This document shows, one piece after another, positions 1 to 12,499 of a stretch of 64,000 bases of DNA. Each line of letters opens with the position of its first letter. The stretch's first letter is position 1. Both the position numbers and the translations under genes were made by a program. The stretch comes from Moringa oleifera (lineage: Eukaryota > Streptophyta > Magnoliopsida > Brassicales > Moringaceae), in contig JAJFZO010000191.1 of assembly GCA_021397835.1 (NCBI GenBank), forward strand, positions 6,453,001 to 6,517,000. The letters run 5' to 3'. The notes under the pieces were generated by a model. That model searched no databases. It was not told the DNA's origin and was given only the letters and a program-made list of their open reading frames with translations.

Positions 1-183
1 AGCCGGCAAAGACACCATTTTTCGCCAGCAGGCTTGGATACTATGGTATTTGTAGTTAGGACAAGAGAAGGTAATTGTTTAACTAACAACGTCTGCTGTT
101 GCCGTTAATGAGCAGCCCAACGAAAGAGGCGTTTCCAAACTAACAAGGCACCATTGTCTGGGTTTATTTATTTATGACTTTTT

Positions 184-222
<39 letters not shown>

Positions 223-1150
223 TCTTGGATGGGGAAGTAAAGCCCAAGCTTTTTACATGATCTTTCAAAGTTTGATTTTGATAACCAAAAAGCAAATATT
301 TAACACACCCTTAATTTTATGATAAAAACTTTTGCTACAATTGATATATGGGTTATGTAAAAAATGTCGGCAGATATATTGTTAAAGCTAGTATATCTGT
401 AAGTTTTAAGCAGTAACCTAGAAACAACCTAAATGGGCATGATTCTATCTTGCTCTACCCAGTGTCTTTTCTTGGGATTTTAGAAGTTCATTACCCTCAG
501 CAAAAAGTTGCAGGCTGCACAATCGATGTCTTCTCTTGCCCACAATACCCAAAAGGCAAAAGAAAAAATGTAAGCCTCTTTCTTGCATGTTAAATGAAAT
601 TAAATCTCAAATATTTTATAATTATTGATGTTACATGAAAAACGGTTAGGATCAGGATAAAGACATGTCAAAGATAATTTTTCAGGTTTATGATGTTGAA
701 GAAGTGAATTTGCAAGAAAACAAAAGTAAGGGGACATCCTTAATTGTTCAGGATACTTTTTGATGCTTTTGATGCTCAAGTTAGAAAATAGATTTGAAAG
801 AGTAAAATTAAGGTAAAGTTATGTGCCTAAACTTTATAAGATCTACCCTATTTATATGTTTGATGAAGGGTATCATAGTAATTTAGAGTATGGTATGTTC
901 ATTTTACCATAATTGCTAGAGTTCACTTCCTAAAGTCTCTTTAAGGCCATTAATCTCCAATGGCTCGTGAGTCCAACACTTCCACCTTTATGGGTTACGA
1001 TCTGTTTTTTTCTTATATAGTATTTTATAACTTGGTGTGATCACACCAGGTGACATGTGATGTTGACACGAGATGGGTCGGTAGCATTGACACACGTTTG
1101 GTATGCTAACATTTTTTGATCATCTTATTACGTTGACATTGTTTAGTGCC
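1..1150. other. Intergenic sequence, no gene recognised
   Basis: I see no coding frame with recognisable similarity here. The stretch is AT-rich apart from the T/G homopolymer pair at 179-222. It may contain unrecognised remains of the retroelements that follow, but nothing supports a specific call. Confidence 0.5.
179..222. repeat. Homopolymer pair: 15 T followed by 29 G
   Basis: Positions 179-193 are T and 194-222 are G without interruption. G runs this long are rare in plant DNA and are a common site of sequencing or assembly error, so the length should not be trusted. Confidence 0.9.
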
Positions 1151-4100
1151 GATCAACCTCCCTTCAAGAAGGGCTTCCCCCATATGATTGGGATTTTTTC
1201 TTGATGAAAAAGATAACTATACTAAGCATTAAGATTACAAAAGTTTAGAGGCAATACATTGATGCAAACCCGCCTAATCCTAATCTTGGCTAGTAAGTGA
1301 GCTAGTCGATGAGCAAATTCATTGAGTTTACGAGGTGTGTGTGCAAAGGAGCAGCTTTTGAAATGAGAAAATAAAAGGTTAATGTCCTAGTAGAGGCTTC
1401 CCTAAATGCTTATGGTGTGCACACCTTGGAGGATTTTTGCAATGGCATTCCAACTATCATTTTCGAGAAGAACACGTTGAAAATGATAGTCTTCAGCAAG
1501 CTCGAGTATGAACCTGATGGCCATAAGTTCACCTTGCATGGGTGTTGATCGGGTTCTACTGCATATGTAGCACAGATGATGACTTGGCCTGCGGAATCCC
1601 TAGCCACCGTCCTTATTTTGGATGTTTTAGTATGTTAGTGAAATGCAACATCCACGTTAATCTTAAGAGAAACTTATAGAGGTGGTTACCAACTTACTAG
1701 GTTGTTTATATGGACAGTAGGCAATGAGCCATTGAAGGAAGCTTTAACTAGTCTGTATGCATCATTGATAATAGCAAAAGCCATAAAGCCCTACAGATGG
1801 TCAAGAAGACTTCAAGTTTATCTACATGCATCATGTACGTGAATAGACCTTCCTATGCATGACGGTTTAACTGGGCTCGAGAGATGCACATTAAGTTTGA
1901 CGTAAAATTCGTTCGAGACCATGTGCTGCAGTAAAAAAGTAGAAGGGGTAAGGATTCAGAACATGACTCATAAACACAGCACTGTTGATAAACATAGAGG
2001 AGGCTGCAAAGTTGCAAATTGTTGGTGGTCGATAGAATGTCTTGAAGCATTCGCCATGAAAAAGAATGAATAGTGGGAGGTACTTTAGCTCACTAGAGGA
2101 CTGCTCATATCTTGCAACGAATTTGTTAATTTGAGTTAGGGTTTGCTTAGCAATTGACAAGCAACGAGGTATTATCTTTGCTTGATCATGTAGTGCCAAT
2201 TGTGGCTACCCTCTCAGATCAATTTAGCTTGCATGGGAGTTGTGATTAGGGGAATATTAAGAATAGATTCTACTATATGCAGCTGAAATAAATCATGAAT
2301 ATAGTCAATGTTCCATGTCCTCTTATTTATTCAATTATTAACCTTCACCCTTGTAGTTTGATTAGCCGAATGACAAGAGACTCATCCCTAGGGTGCGTTT
2401 GAGATCCAATGGTCTCATTAAATGTCCAATTCAGTGCCATTACCAATTCTTTATATGGTACCTTGGTTAATAACCGTTGACCAAGCAATAGACTCCTTCA
2501 TGCATCAGAACTTCAATGATTAAGCTTAACCATGTGTAGATTGCCAAACGAGAAGTATTTGGCTTTAAACATCGAATAACATAATGAGTTAGTATTTTGT
2601 ATCAATCGCCACCATTGTTTCCCCAAGAGAGCTCGATTGAAGGATTCTAAATCTTGAAATCCTAAGCCTTCATTGCTCTTCGAAATACACAATAAGTCCT
2701 AAGATTTCCAATGAATTAAGTGTTGTGATCCTTTGTCCCCTTACTAGAAGCTAGTTGCCACCACATTAAATTTATGGTTTAGAGATGTTGGAAGAGTGAA
2801 GTAACTCATGACATAGGTGGGGATTGATTGTGCCATAGCTTGAATTAAAACTCCTTTGCCAGCCTATCATAGAAACCACCCCTGTCAACTTTGAAACTTG
2901 GCTCGAAGACACCTCTTGATTCTTGAAAACTTTTTTGCTTTAAACATTCCCATGAGAAGAGGAAAACCCAGGTAACAATCATTAGATAAGTATTTTATGA
3001 ACTCTTAGGTAAGTTTGAAGTTCAGTTTGAAATGCATTAATGTCATTAGCGCTGAAGTAGTGCTGGACTACTTTAAATTAATTTATTGTTTAGAAGGTGT
3101 CCTAAATTTTTAGAGAATATTCAATAAGTGTACTTTGTTTTTGAAGCCTTGAAGAACAAACTATTATTATCGTTAAAAAAACTAATGACTTATTTTGGAA
3201 GTCCCTCTTATAGCTGCTAAGCTGTGTGTATGACCCAATGCTTTCGCCTATTTGAGTAAAGCTAAGAAGCCTTCTACACAAAGGAGGAAAACGTATAGTG
3301 ACAGAGGGTCGCCTTACTTGAGCCCCATGCTAGGGTAATATGTCCATAAGTCTAGCCATTGAGTAATATGGAATAAGAAACTAATTGTACACACTTTTGT
3401 GTATTGTTGATCCACTTTGAAGAGACACTAAAAATGTGCATAATAACTACCAAAGAGCTCTATGCCACTTGATCATAGGCCTTGCTTAAATCAAGTTTCA
3501 ATGCAAAATACCTTGTATCTCCACCGCATTTGCTCCTTATGAAGTGGATGGATTCAAAATCGATCTAAGCATTATCGAATATCGTCCGACCTTTGAGGAA
3601 AGTTGATTGTGTTTTGCTAATGACCATCAAAAGAACTTGTTTTAATCTATTATCCAATGCTTTAGCTATAATTTTATAAACCATAGTATAGAGACTTATA
3701 GGATGGAAGCCCCTCGATATTGATGGATTTTGGACTTTAGGCAATAGAAAGGGATGAGTATTATTGATTTCAGATAAACAAGAGCCGTGATTCAGAAAAT
3801 TCAACACCCTAAATGTTATATTTGCCCCACTATGCTCTAATGTTTCTGAAAAAACCTTACAATCATACCTTTTAGACCTGGGGACTTATTTGGATTCTTT
3901 TGAAAAAAAGCATTTGATACTTCAAAGGTTATAAACTCCCTGTTCAAGATTGTCTACATGGAATCTGGTATGTGAGTTTTTATGGCTTGGCATATTGTCT
4001 CAATACTTGAGGGGGAAGAAGTGTCAAAGATATCAATAAAATAAGTTAAAAAAATGTTGCTTATTTGAATGGTAATGGACACCCAATTGCCATTGTGTCT

Positions 4101-4270
4101 TGAATACTAGTGATTCTGTTGGATTGACAACATTTAGAGGCCATTGAATGAAAAAATTTTGTATTATGATCACCTTCTTTCAGCCATGTGCTACGTGACC
4201 TTTGACACCATTAAACCTCTTTCATTTGGAGCAAAGAGTTAAGGTTTTTCTCATGTAGGTGATCTAGTTC
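1150..4270 (-). mobile_element. Degenerate L1-type LINE (non-LTR retrotransposon), 5'-truncated
   Basis: Read on the minus strand, the order is that of a plant LINE ORF2. Near 4260-4140 is the linker before the reverse transcriptase, with STWLKEGDHNTKFFHSM. At 3807-3565 is the start of the reverse transcriptase, with the pattern FHPISL, then YKIIAKALDNRLK and SKTQSTFLKGR. Around 3530-3470 is the finger/palm motif ALKLDLSKAYDQVA. Around 3330-3300 is a decayed GLRQGDPLS motif. At about 1690-1250 is a C-terminal RNase H-like part, with RDSAGQVI near its start and LNEFAHRLAHLLAK near its end. Stops and frame changes interrupt every part, and the expected FADD catalytic motif is no longer readable. 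No endonuclease was found, so the element looks 5'-truncated where it meets the gag region of the next element at about 4270. It is a dead copy. Confidence 0.85.
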
Positions 4271-4274
4271 CATA

Positions 4275-5000
4275 CGATGCCGAGATTGAGAAGACAACAA
4301 AAAAATTCAGGAAGGAAACTAAATTACGAAATCAATAAGAATCTTCACCTTCATCTTCTGGATTAAATTTAACACTTGATTTAGTTGACTCATCTGATAA
4401 TTCTGAAATAGAACAATACATAGCTAATGAAGAGAGAACTTTGAGGCAATTGGCTGCACCAGAAGTAAATCAGCAACCACTTTACATTCAATATTCAATT
4501 TTATAAGTAGATTTTTAGTTAAGGTCTGGTTTGATCCATTTGCTTCTTAAGTTTCACAGTTTTGAGAATTCCATGTGGTATGCTCAAGCCTAAAACCATA
4601 AAGGAGTGACTGAAAAGCTGATTAAATTACGTGTTTTTTCATTTTCACTAACTAAAAAAGCAAAAGATTGGTTATTTTATTTATCTCATAGTTTTGTGAC
4701 CACATGGATAGAGATGGTAAAACTATTTCTTGATAAATTTTTTCCTACTTCACAAGCTGCTAGCATCAAAAGGGAAATATATGGGATAAAGCAGAGAGAT
4801 ATTGAAATCATTCACGAGTATTGAGAAAGATTTAAACAATTATGTGCAAGTTGTCCTCAACATGAAATTTCTGAACAACTTCTCATTCAATATTTTTATG
4901 AAGATTATTACCCATGGAAAGAAGGATGATGGATGCAGCTAGTGGAGGTGCTATAGTAAATAAAACTCCTAGTGAGGCTAGGGATTTGATTTCCACCATG
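4275..5000 (+). pseudogene. Athila-like gag remnant
   Basis: Similarity starts abruptly at about 4275 and runs through RTLRQLAAPEVN (about 4437-4472), a SGLIHLL stretch, and the open piece at 4606-4824 ending in the HEY of a conserved gag block. It continues past a stop into FKQLCASCPQHEISEQLL. These are capsid-region words of Athila gag proteins. At least three in-frame stops are visible, and the part before 4275 is absent. The capsid would package element RNA in an active relative; this copy is broken. Confidence 0.8.
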
Positions 5001-5959
5001 GCTGTTAACTCACAATAATTTAGATTCGGACAAGATACATCTCTAAAAAGAATTAATGAAGTAAATATATCTTCTCTTGAAAATCAAATAGCCAACATAA
5101 CTTCTTTTGTTTAATAATTGGCTGTAGGAAATATCCAATAAGTTAAAGCTTGTGAGATTTTTTGCTGCTACTGGCCATCCAACTGACAAATGCCCTACAC
5201 TTTAAGATGATCCTTCGAAGGATGCTAATGTAGTTAGAGAATTTTTAGGTTTGCCACAAAGGAAGTATGATCCTTATTGAAATACATACAACCTAGGATA
5301 GAGGAATCATCCCATTCTTAATCATGGAGCAAGACCTCAATTTCAATGTAGATAACTAGCTTCACCACCACAAGCTTATTCAAATTCAGGTATGTTTCTT
5401 AAAGAAATTGTTAAATCACTTGCATTTAACACACAACAATTTCAGTAGGAGATAACAACAAGTAGTAAAAAGTTAGAAGATCAAGTAGGTGAACTAGCAT
5501 GAATAGATTAGAATCTCAAAGAAAATTGCCTTCAAAAATTATTATCAACCTAAAACAGAATGCTACTGCAATTATCTTAAGGAGTGGAACTGAGTTAAAA
5601 GGAACCTAGCAAGACCACCAAAGGATGCATCCTAAGAGAAAAGATTGAAAAAGTAGTTCCTTAACCAAAGCTTGATCAGCCTAAGGGATCTAATATAGAG
5701 CAACTAAAAACTTCCATGCTAATTCCTCTCTTTCCTTTTAAATTATCTAAATCTAAGAAGAATGAAGAGGAAGAAAAAGAGATTTTTGATACCTTTCACA
5801 AGATAAAGGTAAATATTCTTTTACTTGATACAATTAAATAGGTACCTCGATATGCCAAATTTTTAAAGGAGTTATGCACCAATAAAAGAAAATTAAAAGG
5901 TGATGAATTTTTAGGTATGGGAAAAAATGTTTCAAGCTGTTCTTTAGAAAAAATTACTT

Positions 5960-6430
5960 CTTAAATATAAGGACCCATGGATGTTTACTATTCCTTACAA
6001 AGTTGGTAATTTTAAGATTGAGAGAGCGATGTTAAATCTAGGTGTTTCAATAAATGTCATATCATTATCCATTTATTCATCTTTAAATGCTGGACCATTA
6101 AAAGAAACTAGTGTGAATATTCAACTGTTGATAGATCTAATGTGTATCCTGAGGGATTTGAGGAGGATGTTCTAGTGCAAGTTAATGGATTGATTTTTCT
6201 AGCTGATTTTTATGTGCTTAATATGGAGGAAAATGATTCATCTAACTCATTAATTTTTTTAGAAAGATCTTTTCTAAAAACATCCAAGACAAAAATTGAT
6301 ATGCATGATGGTATACTCACAATAAAATTTGATAGTGAAATTATTAAATTTAATATTTATGATGCCATGAGATATCCTAGTAATTTGTCTTTTGTTTTTG
6401 CTATGGATGTTATTGAACCTTTAGCATAGA
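5960..6430 (+). pseudogene. Athila-like aspartic protease region, broken by a frameshift
   Basis: Two overlapping open pieces, 5981-6175 and 6142-6429, carry the family pattern in two frames, so a frameshift lies near 6130-6145. The active-site region, normally D-[LT]-GAS-[IV]-N, reads NLGVSINVI, with the catalytic Asp changed to Asn. The second piece has EDVLVQVNGL, LADFYVLNMEE and KFNIYDAMRYP, all typical of Athila protease-region sequences. With the nucleophile lost, the domain cannot be active. Confidence 0.8.
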
Positions 6431-6879
6431 AAATTCTTAATTTGAGTGATGAAGATAAGTTAAAAGTTTTACTTAATAAGAGTTTAAGTTTTGAAAGATC
6501 GTAAAAAATCTTGCAGAAGTTGCAAGATACAATTCATGAATTAGAATCATTATAACCTATGAGGTATGATGTTTCTTATGTTGATTTTCCTTTTTCTCAT
6601 ACAAAACTCCTTCCTTCTATTATATAGGCACAAAAAGTAGGGCTAAAACACCTACCAGATTATTTAAGGTATGCATTTTTAAGAGAAAAAGAGATCTTGC
6701 AATCATAATCTCTAATAAACTTTCTATTTTGGAAGAAGAAAAATTGATTTGAGTACTTAAATAGCATAAAAAGGCCATTGGTTGGACCATAGTCTACATT
6801 AAGGGATTAAATCCTTCCACATGGATCCATTGGATACTATTAGAGGAAGATTGTAAACCTTCCAAGTAACTCCAATGCA

Positions 6880-7650
6880 GATTGAATCCGCCTATGATGG
6901 AAGTTGTAAAGAAAGAGATCTTGAAACTTCTTGATGCATGATATATCCAATTTTAGATAGTGAATGGGTAAGTCCAATTCAAGTTGTTCCAAAGAAAATA
7001 GATATAACAACAATAAAAAATCCTGGTGGTGATTTAATACTCAATCGTATTCAAAATGGATAGAGGGTATGTATAGATTATAGGAAGTTAAATGCATCAA
7101 TTGGAAAAGATCATTTTCCTCTGTCATTTATTGATCAAATGCTAGAAAGATTAGCATGTCATACCCATTATTGTTGTCTTGATAGTTATTCACGTTTTCA
7201 TCAAATTCTTGTTGCACCTGAAGATTAAGAGAAAACCATATTCACATGCCCGTTTGGTACTTTTGCATATCGACGCATGCCATTTGGACTTTATAATGCT
7301 CTTGCTACATTTCTGAGGTGTGTGGTTAGTATATTTTTTGATTATATAAAGAACATCATAGAGGTATTTATGGATAACTTTACAGTCTATGGTGATTCTT
7401 TTGATGCATGTTTAACTAACCTTACAAAAGTACTTAGAAGATGCATAGAAAAGAACCTTGTTTTAAATTATGAAAAGTGTTACTTTATGGTTAATTAATG
7501 TATTATTCTAGGACATGTTGTATACTTTAAGGAAATTAAAGTTGATAAAGCTAAGATATAAATTATAAAATCTTTATCTTACCTCGCAAGTGTAGGGGAA
7601 GTTCGCTCTTTTCTTGGACACACAAGATTCTACCGATGATTTATCAAGAA
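6880..7650 (+). pseudogene. Ty3/gypsy reverse transcriptase remnant
   Basis: The block from about 6880 has the thumb-finger order of Ty3/gypsy reverse transcriptase: WVSPIQVVPKK (about 6964-6996), CIDYRKLNA (about 7072-7098), then MPFGLYNALATF (7277-7312). The catalytic FMDD box at 7367-7378 reads FMDN, so the second Asp has mutated. After a stop at 7496-7498 the frame continues with LGHVV and a SVGEVRSFLGH-like stretch to about 7650. Several stops precede the box. The domain normally copies element RNA into DNA; this copy is inactive. Confidence 0.85.
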
Positions 7651-7679
7651 TTTTTCCAACATCACTTAACCCTTATGTA

Positions 7680-8160
7680 GGCTACTACAAAAAGATATGG
7701 CGTTTGAATTGAATGAGGCATGCAAAGATGCATTTGACAAGTTGAAGGATATGTTAACAACTGCACCAATTATCTTCCATTTGAGATCATGTGTGGTGCG
7801 AGCTATCATGCAATTGGTGCTGTTCTTGGATAAAGAATTGGAAGAACTCCTCATGCTATTTATTATGCTTCAAGAATAGTTGATAGTGCACAGAGCAATT
7901 ATTCCATAATAGAAAAAGAACTTTTAGCCATTGTGTTTGCTTTAGAAAAATTTCGCTCATATTTGTTTAGTACTAAAGTGATTTTTTATTCTGATCATGC
8001 AGCTCTCAAGTATTTACTCTCAAAAAAGGAGGCAAAACCTAGACTTATTTAATGGATACTTTTACTACAAGAGTTTGGTTTGAAAATACGTGATTAAAAA
8101 GGTACAGAAAATTTGGTTGTAGATCATCTTAGCAAAAGTGAAGAGTCATCACCATTAAAA
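7680..8160 (+). pseudogene. Ty3/gypsy RNase H remnant
   Basis: In pieces, the frame reads FELNEACKDAFDKLKDML, then a shift to reach [19 protein letters not shown] (about 7910-7966) and [21 protein letters not shown] (about 7987-8046), and ends near NLVVDHLSK (about 8113-8139). This is the RNase H block of Ty3/gypsy polyproteins directly after the reverse transcriptase. Stops and at least one frameshift break it. Confidence 0.8.
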
Positions 8161-8339
8161 GATAACTTTTCATATAAGTATCTCTTTTCTATTCACAAGA
8201 CAAGGCCTTGATATGCTGATATTGCCAATTACTTAGTTAGTGAAATATTACCAAGTGATTTTATCTAGAGTACAAAAAGATAAAATTAAAAAAAATGTTA
8301 GAAGCTATGTTTGGGATAACCCTTACTTATGAAAATATT

Positions 8340-9445
8340 ATTCTGACCAAATTATTTGAACATGTGTGGTTGAACATGAAATTAATTCTATTTTAAATTT
8401 TTGTCATTCGTATGCATACGGAGGACACTTTGATCCTAAGAGAACAACTTACAAGATATTAGAGTGTGGATTATTTTGGCCTACTCTATTTCATGATTCA
8501 TACATATTTTGTAAGACTTGTGAACAATGTCAAAAAACTAGAAATTTAGGACATAGAGATTAAATGCCACTAACTTTTATCCTTGTTTGTGAAATATTTG
8601 ATGTATGTGGTATTGATTTCATGGGTCCTTTTCCTTCTTCTTGTAATAATATTTATGTCATTCTTGCTATGGATTATGTGTCAAAATGGATAGAAGCTAA
8701 AGCTACCTGTATTGACGATGCTAAATTGATTGTAGATTTTGTCAAATTTTATATTTTTGTTAGGTTTGGAATAAGGAAGGCTATAATAAGTGATCATAGA
8801 ACTCACTTTTGCAATAGAGTGGTGGAAGCTTTAATGAAAAAGTATAATGTTACCCATAAAATTTCTACTACTTATCATCCGCAGATAAATGGACAAGCTG
8901 AAGTATCTAGTAGAAAAATCAAGTCTATACTTGAGAAGACTGTCAACCGAAATAAGAAGGATTGGAGTATGCGACTTGATGATGCACTATGGGCTTATTG
9001 AACAACCTATAAGACCCCTATAGGTATGTCTCCTTATCATTTGGTATTTGAAAAACCATGTCATCTTCTAGTAGAACTAGAACATAGGGGTTACGATGCT
9101 TACAAGAACTGGAAGAAATTTGTAAAGATGCTTACGAGAGCTCAAAAATATACAAGGAAAAAACAAAGGCCTACCATGATCGCATGATTTCCAGGAAAAA
9201 AATTTTTGTTGGTCAAAAAGTTATTCTTTACCATTCTAAGTTCAAATTATTTCTTGGTAAGTTACATTCTAGATAGTTAAGACCTTTTATTGTTACTAAT
9301 GCGTTTTCTCATGGTGTAGTTAAAATTCAAAGTCCAGATACCGGTAAGATTTTTAATGTTAATAGCCATCACTTAAAGCCTTTGTATGAAGGCTTTCAAG
9401 CACATGATGTTAACAAAATTGATTTACAATATCCAACTTATAATT
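8340..9445 (+). pseudogene. Ty3/gypsy integrase remnant with catalytic triad still readable
   Basis: 8366-8563 holds the zinc-binding part: His residues in the CHSYAYGGHF stretch and the CKTCEQC pair (about 8512-8532). A stop at 8561-8563 separates it from the core at 8564-9001. The core shows the Asp of CGIDFMGPF, the Asp of [10 protein letters not shown] and the Glu of NGQAEVSS, spaced as in the D,D-35-E family. After another stop the [12 protein letters not shown] stretch and a C-terminal part follow to about 9445. The catalytic residues have survived better than the reading frame, so decay looks moderate rather than ancient. Confidence 0.85.
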
Positions 9446-11155
9446 AAGAATCGACAACATCTAGCGAAAGACGTTAAAGAAAGATACTTTTTGGGAGGCA
9501 ACCCAAATTTTTAATTTTTTTTAGTAATTTATTTTTATGATTTTTTATTAAAAAAGAAAAAAAAAGGAGATAAGGGCAATATGATGAGCAACTTGAATGC
9601 ACCTGACAATAGCTATCAAGAATGAAAATAGATCAGAAAACACTCCATAAAATGATGAAATTCGATCCATCATTCTCATCTCCCCAGCAATAAATGGAGT
9701 TTCAATGATGCTTAATATATTCAGAGAGTTTCCTACTTCTCTTATTCTTTTATCATTTTTGAGCATTTATTTTTAATACATTAAGGATAATGTATGATGT
9801 AGGTGTAGGGGAGAGTCTTTAACATACTATTGTTTTTTATTTTTGCCATTTTTTTTCTAAAATATTTAAAATATAAGAAAATTTTGCTCTGAAAGATACT
9901 TAATTTGTGTTTGTGATTTCTCTATTCTGAGTTCTAGATCATTCCAATGCTTATTCCAAAAGAATAAAAAAAGTTTTATGTATGCAAATATGATTTTAAA
10001 TTCTCATTTACTATACTATGATTAGTTCTTTTTGATGATATATTGAATTGAAAATTATATGAGATCTAACACATATAACCTTTTTTGGTGAGTTTTAGGC
10101 CAATGAGCATATATTACCTTATGTTCAATTTTTTTTCTTTGTGTGTGTCATACATAGTTCATTTTTCTAAAATTTGCTTTGTTATATATGTTGAATCATT
10201 CCTTTAAAGGATTAGATGTATTGAATCAATTAGGGTATTTAGGTTAAAATAATTTTCTTTAACATATTTAGCCTTTTTTGAAAAGCCTACCATATTCATA
10301 TACCCCTAGAGAGCCAACTTTGAGCCTTAGCTTTTTCTTTGGAATTTAACCATCATACAAGCTATAATAAACCATTCTTTTGATTTTTCTTTTGAACCCT
10401 AAATTGAGGGATTACATGAGCTTATTCACATGAAGTTTTCACTTATCTTAGGCAAAATTGCTAAATATTAGGAATCAACGATCCAAGTTGTATTGAAAAA
10501 AAAAATAATGAGAAAAAAAAAGTCTTAGAAAGATTAATGAAAAAGAGAGAAAAGACATTTGAAAAGAAAGAAGGAATAAGAAAAAAAATTGAAAAGGATT
10601 GAGAAAAAAATGATTTAAAAGTCTCATTACTTGGATGTCTGTGATGTGATTGAAGCAATCTTTTGATATTACTTCATAAATTTTTGTGTGAAAAAAGTTT
10701 TGTATGATTCTTTCAATTCCATTAACCCAAAACCCTTTTTTCATACCTTACCTAAGCTCCGTGACAACCCGTTTTAAAACTTTTAAATTTTTGCATTTTA
10801 ATTCATTTATTAGTAAAAAGGACATGATATACAAGCAAGTTTATGATAAAATTTTGCTATGTATTGACTTGAGAGCTTATTGAAATATTTTTTCCATAAC
10901 ACTTTGAGTGAATGAGTGAATCTAAGGAGAAGGTGTTAGATCTTATACATTTTAAGTTCAATAAAATCATTAAGGTGATTACTGATCATGTATGTTATTT
11001 ATGAGAATTCTTTTATGATCTTATGTTTTAATGTATGAAAAAATAATATATTATTTTAGATGAGCAAAAGAAGAAGAAGGAAGGATGGTGAGGTGAGATA
11101 ATTAGCTTGAATTATTATAAGCTTAAGGACAAGCATTATTTAAGTGTGGGAGATT
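9446..11155 (+). other. Non-coding 3' region of the Athila-like element, up to the LTR
   Basis: There is no env-like frame that I can support. The stretch starts with the GGGAGGCAACCCA word common after Athila integrases (about 9491-9503). It has a purine-rich block at about 10500-10615 and ends with a short polypurine tract (about 11144-11153) just before the LTR start TG at 11156. Open frames on the minus strand here come only from the purine bias. Confidence 0.6.
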
Positions 11156-12281
11156 TGATAGAATGCATAATGGTCACATATATTATTATATATTTATTAG
11201 TTATAAATGATTAAATTTTGGATTTTGATTATGTTTTATATTTAGTAAGGTGGATTAACAGACTCAACTAAGATGGACTCAAATTCATTATTTAAAGATG
11301 AAAAGTTAGACCTAAAAGATGTGGATGAACTAGAAAATATCTTTGCATAAGGCGTTGGCACACTTAATTGCATTAAAATTTCACCGAACTAAGACTTTAT
11401 CTTTTATAGTTGTAGAATTTTACCTTTATCTTAATTTATCTTTAAGAGTCCTAGTTAAAATAGATTATTATATTTAGGGATTATTATATAAAAAAGAGGT
11501 AGTTCTTTCAAAGGAACATGTAGAGTTTAATTTTTACCTTCCTCTTTTCTTAGGTCTTTTTCTTTTCGTGGATTGCTAAACATATCTTCTAGTCAGAGGA
11601 TAATCAAGGGTTTGATTCTTCAAGAATTGTGAGATTTAATGGACTTTATTTTTTTTTATTTCTTTATTATTTATACATTTTTATACTTATTAGAAATATT
11701 ATTTTGGTTAACTATAACAAAAAGTATCATTTTTTTAATCATCAAAATAATAGATTACTAATTAGAACTTTAAATTCGTAGTTGTTTAAGTGTTCTAATA
11801 TAAGTAGTAAATAAACCTACACATGTGTTTATTGTCTAGAATTAGTAATTTTTTTAATTTTTAATGTTGTAGAAAAATTAAATCCTAAGATCATATTTAG
11901 AATTATTTATTGACAAAGAAAATAATCAAAGATCGTATCCTGATTATCAAAGAAGTAAGAAAAAACAGGTTGTTAACTCATACCAATAACTATAACTAAT
12001 TCAGTGAAGATTAAAAGATTTTTATCTTTGCATTAATGATCAATTCCTAAATCAAACCTGAAATTATTCCTTTGACTGGATACTCTATTACATTAATTTT
12101 TTTTATTTTCTATTATTCTTATTTTATCTACTTTTAATTTCTCAAACTCTTTTTGTAATTTTATTTTTTATAAAATAAATCTAACAAATCTCTGTGAAGA
12201 CAACCTTGCTCATTTATACTATAAGTTTAATCTTTTGAGCAAAAATTTAAGAATTTTATTTGTTGATCTCGACAACCAACA
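11156..12281 (+). repeat. 3' LTR of the Athila-like element
   Basis: The segment starts with TG directly after the polypurine tract and ends with CA at 12280-12281. Near its end is the phrase around 12188-12210 followed by a CGACAACCAACA stretch, which resembles the ends of Athila-type LTRs. No second copy is in the window, so the borders rest on the tract and on TG/CA alone. Confidence 0.6.
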
Positions 12282-12499
12282 ATTGTTCCTTTAGCACACA
12301 ACGAAATGCCATATGCCTTTTATACATTATGATATCTTTGTTACTAGGGAAAAGCTGTAGGGCAATCATTGTCCTGATGATCAAAGAGGCCACAAACATA
12401 AGACAAGCCGATGAAGGAACTATGCGACAGACTAAGGAAAGAAACAACTACTAAAAGCAAACTCTGATTTCTCATGGGAATTATGGGTAGGTGGAGCAA

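Larger units (their letters stand above)
4275..12281 (+). mobile_element. Athila-like Ty3/gypsy retrotransposon, decayed; 3' LTR present, 5' LTR not found
   Basis: The order is gag, protease, reverse transcriptase, RNase H, integrase, a long 3' non-coding part and one LTR, which is the Ty3/gypsy order. The gag and protease wording (for example KDW after a SLT stretch, and LADFYVLNMEE) fits the Athila lineage. The 3' non-coding part carries the phrase near 9776-9812 with a purine block that is typical of Athila 3' regions. All coding blocks have in-frame stops, so the copy cannot make its proteins. A matching 5' LTR is not present upstream; the oppositely oriented LINE occupies that side. Sub-parts are listed separately. 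Confidence 0.85.

Noticed and set aside
10461..10744. Minus-strand frames rich in Phe, Leu and Ser
   Set aside because: They result from a purine-rich stretch in the 3' non-coding part of the Athila-like element.
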